A stretch of DNA of 64,000 bases, taken from Maniola hyperantus (taxonomy: Eukaryota; Arthropoda; Insecta; Lepidoptera; Nymphalidae). Position 1 is the first letter of the stretch, and each line of letters opens with the position of its first letter. Below, piece by piece: positions 44,890-55,916 of the stretch. The translations under genes and the position numbers were made by a program. Below the pieces are notes generated by a model. It was not told the DNA's origin and ran no database searches. It saw only the letters and a list, made by a program, of their open reading frames with translations. Location of the stretch: the NCBI RefSeq assembly GCF_902806685.2, contig NC_048546.1, positions 8,884,534 through 8,948,533 on the forward strand. Direction: 5' to 3'.

Positions 44890-45080
44890 ATATTTAAATA
44901 AAAAGAAAATTCCTGAGTCCTGACTCACTCACCGATTGACTTATCAACGTCCGACCCAAGCCTTTAGACCTAGAACACTAAAATTTTGCATAGAGGTTCC
45001 CATTATAATGTTGACAAGGAACAAGAGTGAATTTTTCCAAATTCCTACGAAAGCGAAGTCGTGGGTGATCGCTATTAATA
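44890..45080 (-). repeat. Repeat family C copy
   Basis: TCCTGACTCACTCACCGATT, CTTTAGACCTAGAACACTAA, TTTTGCATAGAGGTTCCCAT and AAGTCGTGGGTGATCGCTA follow the layout of the copy at 38605. Confidence 0.6.
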
Positions 45081-46755
45081 TGTATGGAAAATATGGGTGC
45101 ATTTCAGTACCCCTATATTAGAGTAGCACAGCTTCATGCAGCTAATTTGAAAGCGACATAATTTTTCAAGTCGCTCACTAGGGGCGCTGTTTTTATTGCA
45201 CTATACATCAAAATTCAATACGTAGTTTTCACGCAACAAGTGTATTTCCGAGGCTCAGATCAGGCTTCAATGTTATGTGTATGTTCAAATAAAACAACAT
45301 GGTGACGGCTGATTGGTTGTCATTTGTGAAATATGTTTTTCTGAACTGTATGATCGCTACGCTGTGACATCGCCATTGAGATGCTGAGGTGAAACACCTC
45401 GCACTTTTGAGAATAAGCAACGGTTTATATCATATTATTTATGACAGTTTCACTACATTTTGATTTGTTATGTAATTCTTCACACTTATAGTTCAAGAGA
45501 CGACGTCAAAATTGGTTTGTAATGTAGAGCATTCATCATAGTACCGTTTACGTCAAAATAATATTATATCATGAATGCTGGTGAATTAAAAGTTAATTTC
45601 ACAAAAAGTGTAAATGTTTGATACCCATGTAGGAACTTGGGTCTTTTGATTGCATTTGCCAAAGCAATTTCGAAGGTAAAGTACTCGTAAAAGTTAAATT
45701 GCATGTGATGTGGTGACTAAAATATATATTGCATCCCGTAAATTTTATAGTGCTCGTAATGATGTACCTACAATCAAGACTTCTCGTGAGCTCTGAGACT
45801 ATAGAAAATGAGATATACTTAAGGCACTAAATACAAAAGTAATGGCACGAAATTGTACATTTCTGTAGTCTGCACGAGCGCTATGTCGGTTGACGTTTTA
45901 ATTGGCGTTCCTATTGTTCCACTCCTTTTATGAAGCAGTCAATACAAAAGACATTTTGAGGCATTCCTAGCTCGATGAGTCATTGGGTAACGTATTACTC
46001 ACTTGCATCACTTGCCTCACTTGCTTCCATGACAAATTACGAACATTAGTTATTCGCGTAAGGAAGCTCGGTAGACCAACTTTTTATTAGTTACGTCTCT
46101 ACCAACGACAGAAGTTACACTCGGTTTCCATTAAATTAGGTGAGAAGTGTCTGCTCACTTTGCATATCTCGGCAATAGATCTCTTCATTGTCTTTGTTAG
46201 AGTTAATTCAGATTACAGTGTCGATCATAGACCCTTATCTTCTCGCTTTAATCCTTAATCGCGCTAAAATGATATCATAATTTTATTACACCGTATAGTT
46301 GTACCTACCTACTATCCAATAAAATTCCTCGGTTCCATAGTGTCGGTCTCAATATCAGTAAGTGTAACATAAGTAGATTTAATCAATATTTCAAAATAAG
46401 TGTAAGGATTATTAAAAAATTCTGCAACTTTAACTAGAAAGAAAAACTTTCAGTTCCGAACTGAACAATTAAAGAAAAACTGGAAAAACTTCTGAATGTT
46501 TTACGAGAACCCGCTTCTCAATTGTTACTACTTTGGAACTGAGGTATCGTTATGAAGAATAAAAAATTGGATAAACTATATATACAAGCTGTATATCTGT
46601 CGCTTGCAATTAGGATAAAGACAAGAAAGAGCAAAAATGTATTGGACTAACCTTTCAAATCGACGTTTGATTCATTTTCAGTTAGTTCTTCTTAAACTAT
46701 TCATTATAACATAGTGAAACGGGCGTTACCACGACCTCATTTCGACTGACCGGGG
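45081..46755. other. No gene seen
   Basis: AT-rich intergenic DNA with no convincing coding or repeat structure. Confidence 0.4.
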
Positions 46756-46763
46756 TATAAATA
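46756..46763 (+). promoter_or_regulatory. Candidate TATA box
   Basis: CCGGGGTATAAATAGCCG: TATAAATA in GC-rich flanks, a near-consensus TATA element on the plus strand. A start site would fall near 46785-46790. No initiator match is obvious there. Confidence 0.3.
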
Positions 46764-46786
46764 GCCGCCATTATCTATTGTTCCAT

Positions 46787-46886
46787 AGCATGATAATAAA
46801 ATATTGGCGAAACGCACGCAGCCGACACTGAGCCGAGCGGCCGATTGTTTCTCACACAGATCGATTTACAGTTACTGCAAATCTTT
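46787..46886 (+). other. Candidate non-coding first exon
   Basis: About 100 bp after the TATA box, ending at a good donor (GTGAGT at 46887-46892). A strong acceptor, TTTTTTCCTTAG, lies at 47350-47361. The 60-codon frame at 47417-47599 that would follow, beginning MRCITNVDDATLLQP, is not recognised. This is a plausible start of a plus-strand gene, but unsupported by homology. Confidence 0.22.
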
Positions 46887-46892
46887 GTGAGT

Positions 46893-47349
46893 TTGCTCTT
46901 TATTCATGATTTTTACCGATTTCTAATAGCATGGTAATTTCAATAATATGCACGTTTAAATAGACCTCGCGTTTACGCCTTGATTTTTATTTCACTGTTT
47001 TTTTTTTTTAGTTTAGTAAACGTGAGGTCGGAAACTTTTTGAAAATCAATTTAACTGCTGTAATTTTCATTCAATGGTCAATGGTACCTATGCAGCATCG
47101 TCAAAACTTACAGCGTCTAGCCGTCTCATCCCTCGCGAATAATATTCTGAGAAATACAAAAAAAATTATGACTTACTCCATTTGCTTATCGTCAATTTGT
47201 GTCAACTGAAGCGTTCGTTTAATATTAATAAAAGTGCTGGCCCTTCAACCCTCCGCGTGCTTTTACGGTCGGGTTGATGGCGACTTATTTGAATAAATAT
47301 TTCGGAGAGCGGCCGAGCCTGGGCGTCTTTTAAATTTATTTATCTGTAA
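46893..47349. other. No feature beyond the possible intron
   Basis: AT-rich DNA with a GC-richer stretch at 47235-47325. If the exon model is right, this is its first intron. Confidence 0.25.
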
Positions 47350-47599
47350 TTTTTTCCTTAGGACACCGGTTCACAATAAAATGCGTCGGTTTCACGCTAA
47401 AGGGTGACGCCCCGCCATGAGATGCATTACTAACGTGGATGACGCGACACTATTACAGCCCATCCTTTATCTAATACAATATGTCCTTGAATATAAAAAG
47501 AAAATTAAATGTTCGACGTATTTCCAAGATATTTATGCGCCCCGGGAGTCCAGGACGCCAGTTTATTTTAACATGAATCAGTTTACGCAGAGTTTATGA

Positions 47600-48171
47600 T
47601 AGTGTGATAAGTTTTAGTTACTCACCGATAAGAAAAATTCTAGACAATATTAATCATAAAGAGTTTCTCATTAAAATTATTACGAAATGAGATAGCACTT
47701 TAAAATTCTTAACTTGATATATTTAATCATATTAAATAAATTGACCTGTATTAATAAACAGGTGTAAATAAAACCTGAAAAATATCTTAATATTTATAAA
47801 ATATGATCTTGATTAATTAGAGATTATAATACGGGGGTGCGTGATAATTATAGATGACAACACTATTGATGTCATGTAAGTTAACATACGCATGATTTGC
47901 CAGCTGTCCTTTGATATCAACTCACTCTTTTAGACATGGGTATCGAGGACCGTACGTATGTGATTACAAATTGGCGTCTCTTGAATAACTTTATCTTTTT
48001 TGGCTGCATTAGATAGATCATTAATTCTAATAGTCACTATTATGTTTTGAGGGCAACGTTAGTTTTTCTCTAATATTATCAGATCCTAATGCTATTCTAT
48101 TATGTTATCAAATGGTATTTAGTCTATAAAATACGAGTAATCTGTAACAAAGACTTACATATCATATGTAT
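47600..48171. other. No gene seen
   Basis: AT-rich DNA without a recognisable feature. Confidence 0.4.
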
Positions 48172-48511
48172 GACGACCTCCCTGGCGCAGTGGTGAGCGC
48201 TGTGGTCTTAATAGTGGGAGGTCCCGGGTTCGATTCTTGGCAGGGGTTTGGAATTTTATAATTTCTAAATTTCTGGTCTGGTCTGGTGGGAGGCTTCGGC
48301 CGTGGCTAGTTACCACCCTACCGGCGAAGCCGTGCCGCCAAGCGATTGAGCGTTCCGGTACGATGCCGTGTAGAAACCAAAGGGGTATGGGTTTAATAAA
48401 AACTGCCATACCCCTTCCAGGTTAGCCCGCTATCATCTTAGACTCCATCATCACTTACCACCAGGTGCGATTGCAGTCAAGGGCTAACTTGTATCTGAAT
48501 AAAAAAAAAAT
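48172..48511 (+). mobile_element. tRNA-derived SINE, full length
   Basis: RNA polymerase III A box TGGCGCAGTGG (48183-48193) and B box GGTTCGATTCT (48227-48237), a body with AGCGTTCCGGTACGATGCCG and CAAAGGGGTATGGGTTTAAT, and a 3' end ATCATCACTTACCACCAGGT then CAAGGGCTAACTTGTA with a poly-A run. The 3' end matches that of the LINE fragment at 15263-15315, its likely mobilising partner. Coding frames on it are shadows. Confidence 0.85.
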
Positions 48512-48512
48512 G

Positions 48513-48667
48513 TATAGTACGCGACAGGTTGAAATGGCAATCGGGGAGGGAACGCCCCGCACACCCGCACAGCCCCCGCGCTAACCCGATGCGGGCGAGC
48601 GTGGGTGATGTGCGGGAGTGCGAGGCCTCATACCACGACTGCAATCTCGACCTGTAGCGATATATAG
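48513..48667. mobile_element. GTACGCGACAGG-family MITE, full copy
   Basis: TATAGTACGCGACAGGTTGA starts directly after the poly-A tail of the SINE. Right end CTCGACCTGTAGCGATATA. Core CAGCCCCCGCGCTAACCCGA. The MITE probably inserted into the SINE's tail. Confidence 0.75.
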
Positions 48668-51179
48668 TTATCAGAGCCAAACTGATTCTTGATTTTCTGT
48701 AACAACTTTGTGTCCAATAAGAGAAAGATTAAGGCAAAAATATCCTGTTTGAAATATGCAAAGTAAATACTAAAGTAGATCGCTGTTCAGAACCCGTTAG
48801 TTTGCAGTTACATACGGTCCCCGGTCCCTGATACCCATGTCAGCGTGCGAGGGTTAATGCCGCCGGACAGTCGGCAAATGATGCGTGCCTCTGCTCGCAA
48901 GCTTATGTCCTCTACGATCATCGCTCGTCTTTATGAAATTAATCGTTTATTAATCATACGGTAGCCATTTTGAAAGATGTAAAATTTATTTAAGCCAATA
49001 CGGGAACCTTTTTTATTCATTTTTTAATACCTACCTGATTAATAGCGGTTAATTTAAATGTATTGGTATCGTATTGCAAATTGCCGTATCTGTTAGAAAA
49101 GTAATTAATACGTCTGAATTATAAATTAAGTTAACCTGGAAAACTTAACTTGTTTATATAAGGCAATGTAGCCGTATTTGTAATTCAAGTACAGATTATT
49201 GGAGAAGACTGCGATACTTATTGTGTACAAGAAAACGGTTGTTGCCAGATATTGAAATATATTCACGGATAAAAAACGGGTAGCAAGGCAACGTAATATT
49301 TTTCGAAACAAAGCGGATTCGTTCACATGTCGAGCAGCACAAGTACAAATGTTATGACAATGTATGCAACTCCGTGTACGAATTCATATTCCACATTGAG
49401 TAAAAGAGTCGTCATACGGTAAATCTTTTATGGTAATACATTATTGTTGATCCGTAAGTTTGATCACGGGATACGATCGTGAGCCTTGATTCGTGCTCGG
49501 ACTATATGGTGGGGGACAGGATATTTTTTTATAATGTTTGAAGCCTTTGCGCTTGAGTAGGTACTATCTTATTGTATTAGTAAAAATGTATTAGTAAAAA
49601 TAGTTAGCACAGCTAAAGGGAATATGATTTTTTGGCTATTTAGGGATTTGCAGGCCAATACAACAGTTAAATTCCTAAGCTGTAATACTAACTTTGATAA
49701 CTAACCGAAGTGACAGGCAGGATAGGGAATAGGAATGGACACGGTAACACATTTATTTGGTCGACACCGTAGGGTATAATTAATTTAATAGCCAAATACT
49801 AGGTACTTATTGCATCAGATACGAGCCGTAGCTACTTTTAGGACATGTGTTAATCTGACCGAAAAGGAAATCGAAACTGGAAAGCTTGCTGGGCCCGCAA
49901 GTACTCTACTGCGCACGAGACGAGTGTTTTTAGGTATTAGGTATGTAGTCGTAGACCGACCACTACCATTTTAGTCGTACCTAGTCGAACATTGCTCAAA
50001 CTCTTATACTAATTATCATGCCTAGTTGTTTTATTTAAAATTCCCTTTATTAATTAATGCTCTCAATCAGGTAATAATATAAAAGATCTGAATATCATAA
50101 CTCGAATAAAATAACGTATATTTTTAATTTATTAATTGCAACAGTATCCGCAATAATTACTTAAAAGGATAGTAGTATTGCTGTAAGTTTAATTTAAATT
50201 TCAAAAAATTGTAGAAGTTTTAATTAAAATTTCTACATTCATGCACATATTTGTAGAAAAAATTTATGTGTGTGCACGCATCTTTTAGAACTCAGTTTCT
50301 ACATAAACTATGTAGGTACCAGTATGATATTGTCAATTTGCACATGTAAACATCAAACTTCTGCCCAACTGTTGTCTGTTTTATCATATTTGTGGTAAAA
50401 CTCCTATGAAATTTGTTTTTATACACAGATTTTATACTGTACAGTTTATACACATTGATGATTGTAAAGAATTAAAAAAAACCTTTTTACTTGCCTTTCG
50501 ATACCACTGGCACTAAGAGCATTAGGGTGGTCTAGAATTCTAGATAATCATCTTTATCGTTTACTGTGAATTGACCTATTTACCCAGCTGCCCGATGAAA
50601 AATTCGAGATAGGCAAATAAAAACCCCTTTCTTAATGACATCTTTGCTCTCGATAGGCATCTGCTGTTGAATGTTATTTACAAAAATGCATACGCACGCT
50701 ATCTTGTAAAGATTCACCCGCGGGAACAGGCTCAAAGGGGTAATAATAGTATACTCTATCTCGGGAACCCATCTCTTGTTTGATAAATAGATTTTTCTCA
50801 GTTCTGTATTGAATTGAGTTTAGGAGACGGCTCGCTCTATTGTGATATAAAATCCATCTTATTTGTTAAACACGACAAATAATTCTTTGGGCTACCGATA
50901 GAGATGTCTTTGTCCGGGAGAATGCCGGAATGGTTTTGTAAAGTACAATAAAAGCGATTATTGTTAGGTGATGTTTTGGTTATGAACTTTTGGTGTTATG
51001 ACAAATTGGGAGGTCCTGGGGCTTAAGCACTGCTAGAGCTTTTGGCATAGAAAGAATTTGTATATGAACAGTGACGCTGTTCTGTTTCAACAGAAAAATC
51101 AAAGCTTTTGTCGAAAGTAAATACATATCTGTTGAAACAATGGAAATCTCTAGATAATAGAATACAATTACTATTTTGA
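48668..51179. other. No gene seen
   Basis: 2.5 kb of AT-rich DNA. No repeat family of this window is obvious here and no frame looks coding. Confidence 0.4.
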
Positions 51180-51620
51180 TTCCAAACTGCAAGTTAGCAA
51201 AGGATGAATCGCGACTTCCGCAGCCCGCACGGAAGCTTCATTGACCGGGGGGTACTTTTCCTACTTTGAAATTCGCAATAGAATGTCAGTCGCAGGGGAA
51301 CGCCGCGGTCGAGCAAAGAGCGTTTTATAAATGTATTTTTAGAATAGCGAGTGAGACGAAGTCGGCGGCGGAACGCACGACGATGCACCAAGTTTAATGG
51401 AAAAGAATTGAAAAGTAGCGCGTCTATATGGTAATAGAAATTGCCCGGAAGAAAGGAACACAAACGACAGAGTGCAATGCTTTGAGTTATAGTTGTTTTC
51501 TCTAAAATTGAGCGTTATTGCGTGCATCCCCGGGGAGCGAGCGTGGTGAAAGATATCGGTGAATACGTTTTTGTTGTAAACGGAACATCTAGCCGCGCTG
51601 ACGGAAATAACTTGCGCTGT
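51180..51620. other. GC-richer island without recognisable repeats
   Basis: About 440 bp with GGGGAACGCCGCGGTCGAGC and GAAGTCGGCGGCGGAACGC. Overlapping minus frames (51194-51463, 51339-51527) show no domain. Candidate regulatory block. Confidence 0.25.
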
Positions 51621-52656
51621 TTATCTATGTTTACGTAGACAACTTTTATTTTGCTTTCAACTTAAATACGACGTTATACAGGATAACATGATAGGGAATT
51701 TACTTTTTATTACCACTTTTCGTGTAGGCTATTGCTGTTTTCTACTTTATTGGTAGTTTGAGAACGACAATTTAGTTTTGATCTAATGGCTTATTTTAAC
51801 TAACCAATTTAAGGTTTCTAATTAAACTAAATTTTATAGTAACTCAGATGCTATATTACAAACTAATGCAACATTTAACTTACGCGTGTGGTTATTGATT
51901 TTTGGTTCCCATCATATTTATTTTGACATACCTAAAGTGGTGTTTGCCTGACATTTCTACAAATATTTGTCGTCCAAACGCAAGAGGACACTTAGCGATA
52001 TGTCATTGTTATGTTCAGAGAGTGTTAAATTTTTGAAGCTCGCTTGCTAGATTTAAGCCAACTTTTTCCAGTGTCTAGTAATGTCATGTTCCCATTTAGG
52101 TGGCAAGATTGACACAGTTTTATGTCCGCTACAATAATATGTTTCTCTTTATTTTATTGTTACAATTTTAAAATTATTTCTCTTCCTCGTAAACTGTTCT
52201 CGTATGGAGCAAAAGTTGTTTAGGAAATTAAATGATTGCAACTATGTACATATTTCTTCCAAAGGTTTCTATCAATGTAATTAAAAATTCTAGGTTTTGC
52301 ACTTATGCAGTTATGACTGATAAGCCACCCACTAGGTAAATGAACGATCTAGCGAGTTGGTTGATGACACTGAAATGGCAAAAATGGTATGATAAATAGT
52401 AAGAAAGTTGGTAGAAATCCATGTGACCAGCCAGCAGGGGCGTGCAGGTCATAGAGGCATAAATGCACTGCTTACCCCAGTTGTAATCGCTCAAACCATT
52501 TTTCCCATTATGACCTGCCAATAAACAGGTTCCTAGCTAACTAATGCCTACCCTGGCTTCAAACCTGTGCATGCCACTGCCAGCCAGCCAAGCCCAGTAG
52601 TGGACGTACCTATATCAATTGAAACGAAACGACGATTCTTAAACTAGTACTTCAAA
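51621..52656. other. No gene seen
   Basis: AT-rich; 52505-52610 contains ATGACCTGCCAATAAACAGG and CAAGCCCAGTAGTGGACG, probably degraded repeat sequence. Confidence 0.35.
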
Positions 52657-52862
52657 CTAGCTGATGCCCGCGACTTTATTCGTGTGGATTTAGGATTTAC
52701 GAATTCCGCGGGAACTCTTTGATGTTCCGAAATAAAAATTAGCCTATGTCTTCCCCGGTTCCTCATGAAAACACAATCACGCTGATCCGTTGGTTGCTTC
52801 GTTGTGACGTGATTGAAGGACAGATCAACAGAGCAACACACACATTTATAATATGGGTAGTA
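52657..52862 (+). repeat. Repeat family A (second subtype), full copy
   Basis: ACTAGCTGATGCCCGCGACT start, GGGAACTCTTTGATGTTCCG, CTTCGTTGTGACGTGATTG and AAGGACAGATCAACAGAGC, end TATAATATGGGTAGTAT. Confidence 0.75.
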
Positions 52863-53298
52863 TATCTTTAAACACAGATTACGGAATAATCTTAAGAAGA
52901 AAGTAAAGTTTATAACGCTGTAGAACTTGAGAATATACTTCTATCTTTAATGGCTATCTATGCCATAAAGTGATCATTAGCAATTTTAGAACTTCGATAA
53001 GACTTTTTTCGGTGGAGCTTTTTTTATTGACCCCGGACCGTTATTACCCGATTCGGCGTGAAATTGTGTGAAGTTAGTTAGTTCGAGATGTTCAATATTC
53101 ATGTTCAGATTAGACGCGTATAATTACATCTTATAAATCTCAATACGTCGATGACATCTTAATTGCCTGTTTAACGAATCAATATTAAGCTGGAGTCGCA
53201 CTATCAATGTGTGACGCGTGTCATTTTTTATTTACAAAAGCTTCATGATCCACTTCATAAATTATGCATGACAAAGTATATTTTGTGTGACGTGTAGC
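52863..53298. other. No gene seen
   Basis: AT-rich DNA without a recognisable feature. Confidence 0.4.
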
Positions 53299-53631
53299 CT
53301 AGCCGTTGTGACAACGCATAATCAATCGATTACGATTGTTAAGTAACGTTGATCCAAGTCGGTAACTGGGGATGGATGACTGTAGCCTGACTAGTTTTGA
53401 AACCTTCCAAGTTTCTTTTTCAATGGGCCTCTGTTCGCGACGCGGCGCGGAGCCCAGGGGACTGCGAGTCGAGCGGACTGTGGCATGCAAGATACGCTGT
53501 GAGCTGAGGTTGGGGAAGAAACTTGCTCCAGTACATCTCCCGACGATTTTTTGCAGATCTACGTCGCTGGCATCGTCACCATAGCCCAGGCATGTGGAGC
53601 TTAGGGTGTCCTGTTCCAAGGATGATAGCAT
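53299..53631 (-). CDS. Unrecognised 110-codon ORF
   Basis: ATG in good context (TAGACCATGC, A at -3) with a stop codon two codons upstream, then 110 codons with protein-like composition (for example GYGDDASDVDLQKIVGRC and SPLGSAPRREQRPIEKETW). The segment is GC-rich compared with its flanks. No domain is recognised and no TE signature is obvious. The opposite strand is also partly open (53372-53584), a warning sign. It may be a lineage-specific gene, an exon, or part of an unknown repeat. Confidence 0.25.
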   Translation of the reverse strand: MLSSLEQDTLSSTCLGYGDDASDVDLQKIVGRCTGASFFPNLSSQRILHATVRSTRSPLGSAPRREQRPIEKETWKVSKLVRLQSSIPSYRLGSTLLNNRNRLIMRCHNG

Positions 53632-53825
53632 GGTCTAGCGGTAAAAAACGGTTTACACACTGAAGGCAGCATCCATCTATTGTCAAGATTGAAATTCGGG
53701 TGATGGCTAATTTCGATCGCTTCTCATGCCTTCCGCAGTACCTACTAGGAACTTTCCTGGATAATATGGATTTTATAGCCTCAATAAGGACTAAAGGAGT
53801 AATGCCTCAATAAGGAGTAAGAAAG
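53632..53825. other. Possible degraded repeat
   Basis: GATAGCATGGTCTAGCGGTA resembles a tRNA-type SINE head (A-box-like), but no B box follows at the right distance. Confidence 0.25.
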
Positions 53826-53998
53826 CATCAATAGCTCAACGGTTAAAGGAGCTGACTGAAATCCAAAAGGTCAGCGGTTCAAACACCACCCGTTGGGCTA
53901 TTGTCATATCTACTCCTAGCACAAGTTTTACACTTAGTTGGAGGGGAAAGGGGAGTATTAGTCATGATAAGTATGGCTAATATTCTTTTTTTTTTACA
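53826..53998 (+). mobile_element. tRNA-headed SINE
   Basis: A box TAGCTCAACGG (53832-53842, fits TRGYNNARNGG), B box GCGGTTCAAAC (53874-53884), body TATTGTCATATCTACTCC, end GCTAATATTCTTTTTTTTTT. A diverged copy is at 35776, and the same A-box motif occurs in both arms of the hairpin at 39066-39482. Confidence 0.75.
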
Positions 53999-54248
53999 TT
54001 CCTTCGTCTATTTTTATGCATTAAATGTAAAATTCAAAAATAATTATCTTTGATCTTGACCAAGAACAGTGAGTCCGCGTGAAGCCCGGATGAATAACTT
54101 TACATCTCACTCTCGATCCGTTATTTACCACCATCATAAATCCCAAAATGTTTACCGTACGCTCGTTATTTTGAATAATTACGTAATTTTAACGACACCG
54201 GACAGACACGTCAAAACTTTAAGGTACGTTTTGGTCGTGTCCTGACAC
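53999..54248. other. No gene seen
   Basis: Contains a small inverted repeat ACACGTCAAAACTTT and AAGGTACGTTTTGGTCGTGT around 54205-54245; nothing coding. Confidence 0.35.
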
Positions 54249-54602
54249 GCTGATCACAGATTGCAGAAGGCCACGCCATAATCGTCGCACGCGCCGAACG
54301 CAGTTCACTATTCAGAAAGTTTGTATAGTGCATTCAAAATAAACTGGCGCGTTTCCACTTGAGACCGTCATTAACAAATAACAAATAATAGGATTAAGTC
54401 GTGGCGGGTGAATTCAAAAGTACCAATACTATGAGGTTGAACCGGCTCCTTTAAAAATGAATGGGATCTATGAGTGTTCGGTTTATTACCCCTATTGTTT
54501 ACGTGGCATGTCGAATGTAATCCTATTGTTATTTTATTGCTAATGACGGTCTCAAGTGGAAACACGCCAGTTTATTGCCGTACTGTGGCGTGTGCGATCA
54601 GC
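54249..54602. mobile_element. Foldback MITE with arms of about 60-100 bp
   Basis: AATAAACTGGCGCGTTTCCA then CTTGAGACCGTCATTA (from 54338) pairs with TAATGACGGTCTCAAGTGG then AAACACGCCAGTTTATT (ending near 54576). Outer ends GCTGATCACAG and GTGCGATCAGC also pair. The minus frame 54371-54565 is a shadow. Confidence 0.7.
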
Positions 54603-54727
54603 ATAATCTAATCTAAGTTAGCCTGTACTGATCCCACAACTGGGCAAATGCTTCCCTCCGATTTCGCCAGAACTTTATATTTCTATACCTGTTTGGGCCA
54701 CCTAAACCACTCTAATCATGTGACCTA

Positions 54728-54867
54728 ACAGTACGCGACAGGTCGAGATGGGTATGCCCCGCACACCCGCACAGCTCCTGCGCTAACCCACTCATGCGGG
54801 TGAGCACGAGCGTCCCCCCGGCCCCGCCTCGTAGCCCGATTGGCATCTCAACCTGTCGCGGACCATA
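54728..54867. mobile_element. GTACGCGACAGG-family MITE, full copy
   Basis: CAGTACGCGACAGGTCGAGA at the left, GGCATCTCAACCTGTCGCGG at the right; the core is shorter than in other copies. Confidence 0.7.
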
Positions 54868-55090
54868 TCTAATTCATCACGCCATTGACATTGTGGTCTC
54901 GGCCTGCTACGCTGGCGTTGATGATTTTGGGGAGTCCAGAAAGAAGCAGATTTTACATATTTTGCATGGTGGCGTGCTTCTAGTGTGGAATCAGCATAAG
55001 ACTAAAGGAATTCTAGAAACAGTTGTAGAATCTAGAAAAAAGAAGTTTAGTGGCGATAAGGCGCGTGACTACTGTAGGCAGCATGTTTGA
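54868..55090 (+). pseudogene. Protein-like ORF fragment of unknown family
   Basis: Directly after the MITE an open frame of about 73 codons reads like conserved globular protein: YAGVDDFGESRKKQILHIL, then WNQHKTKGILETVVESRKKK and SGDKARDYCRQHV before a TGA. The upstream part of the frame lies inside the MITE and is not genuine. No acceptor site precedes it. I do not recognise the family. It looks like a fragment of a host gene or of a larger transposon, trapped between one complete (54728-54867) and one half (55213-55287) MITE. Confidence 0.4.
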
Positions 55091-55212
55091 TGCGCCATAT
55101 TGTAGCTATTCGTGCTGTATGCAAAACTTGTAACAACACAGAACTATGAGTTTAAGCGCTATGCGGTAAAGACATTCTAGTGTCGTTTGCTTTGCTCTTA
55201 ACTGTTATTACC

Positions 55213-55287
55213 ACCGCAACGCGGTGGCTGTGCGAATGTGCGGGGCGTCTCTACCCCGATTGCTATCTTGACCTGTTGCGTACTATA
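55213..55287. mobile_element. GTACGCGACAGG-family MITE, right half
   Basis: GTGGCTGTGCGAATGTGCGG then CTACCCCGATTGCTATCTTG and CCTGTTGCGTACTATA. Left half absent. Confidence 0.6.
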
Positions 55288-55916
55288 TGTATGTGGAGTG
55301 GAGTCATTGCAGATTTATTATTTTGATAAAAACTTAAACTCAACTTTATGCACATGCGATTAAAATTGCCATATTTATAACAAAACAACAAACTTCGTTG
55401 TGCCGAAGTAAATAAATTTTAGTTTGACACGCGCTCCATGGCTATGCCGGTGTGCGTTGCACATAGCTCTACAACATGACGCATATGTATTATACTTTTA
55501 CTGTTTGAAAGTTATTTGGGCTCATTTATCACGTTGTAGTTATCAAATATCTTTATTTTATCATTATTTCTATTACTTGCGATTCCTGAAATCTTGAGTG
55601 CGCTAGGAATGTGTACCTTAACTTTTCCAAACAGCGTCATGTGTCAAATCTAAACATTAGAAAAGAAGGTGTAAATGTAGTAGATGGCATGTAATATTTA
55701 TGGGTGCATGCACCGGACTCCGTGTGGGGTACTATCAGTTTATGAGTCATCGACAACGTGGACATTCGATCCTTTATGGTTCCGGATTAACACGTTATTA
55801 TTTTTATACTACCGTCATTTTCATTGTTAATACGAGTAAGTATGGAAAATTAAGGAATCAAAATAAATTTTATATTTCGTAATTAATGAATAGTTTTACG
55901 TTTACCTTAAGTAACT
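55288..55916. other. No gene seen
   Basis: AT-rich DNA; the plus frame 55700-55882 has no recognisable product. Confidence 0.4.

Noticed and set aside
48172..48245. Possible functional tRNA gene
   Set aside because: A and B boxes are present but the sequence does not fold as a cloverleaf with matched acceptor stem, and a SINE body and poly-A tail follow.
48155..48409. 84-codon minus-strand ORF
   Set aside because: Antisense of the tRNA-derived SINE, whose Pol III boxes and tail explain the sequence.
53832..53890. Possible tRNA at the SINE head
   Set aside because: No matched acceptor stem; followed by a SINE body; related copies at 35781 and in the 39-kb hairpin.
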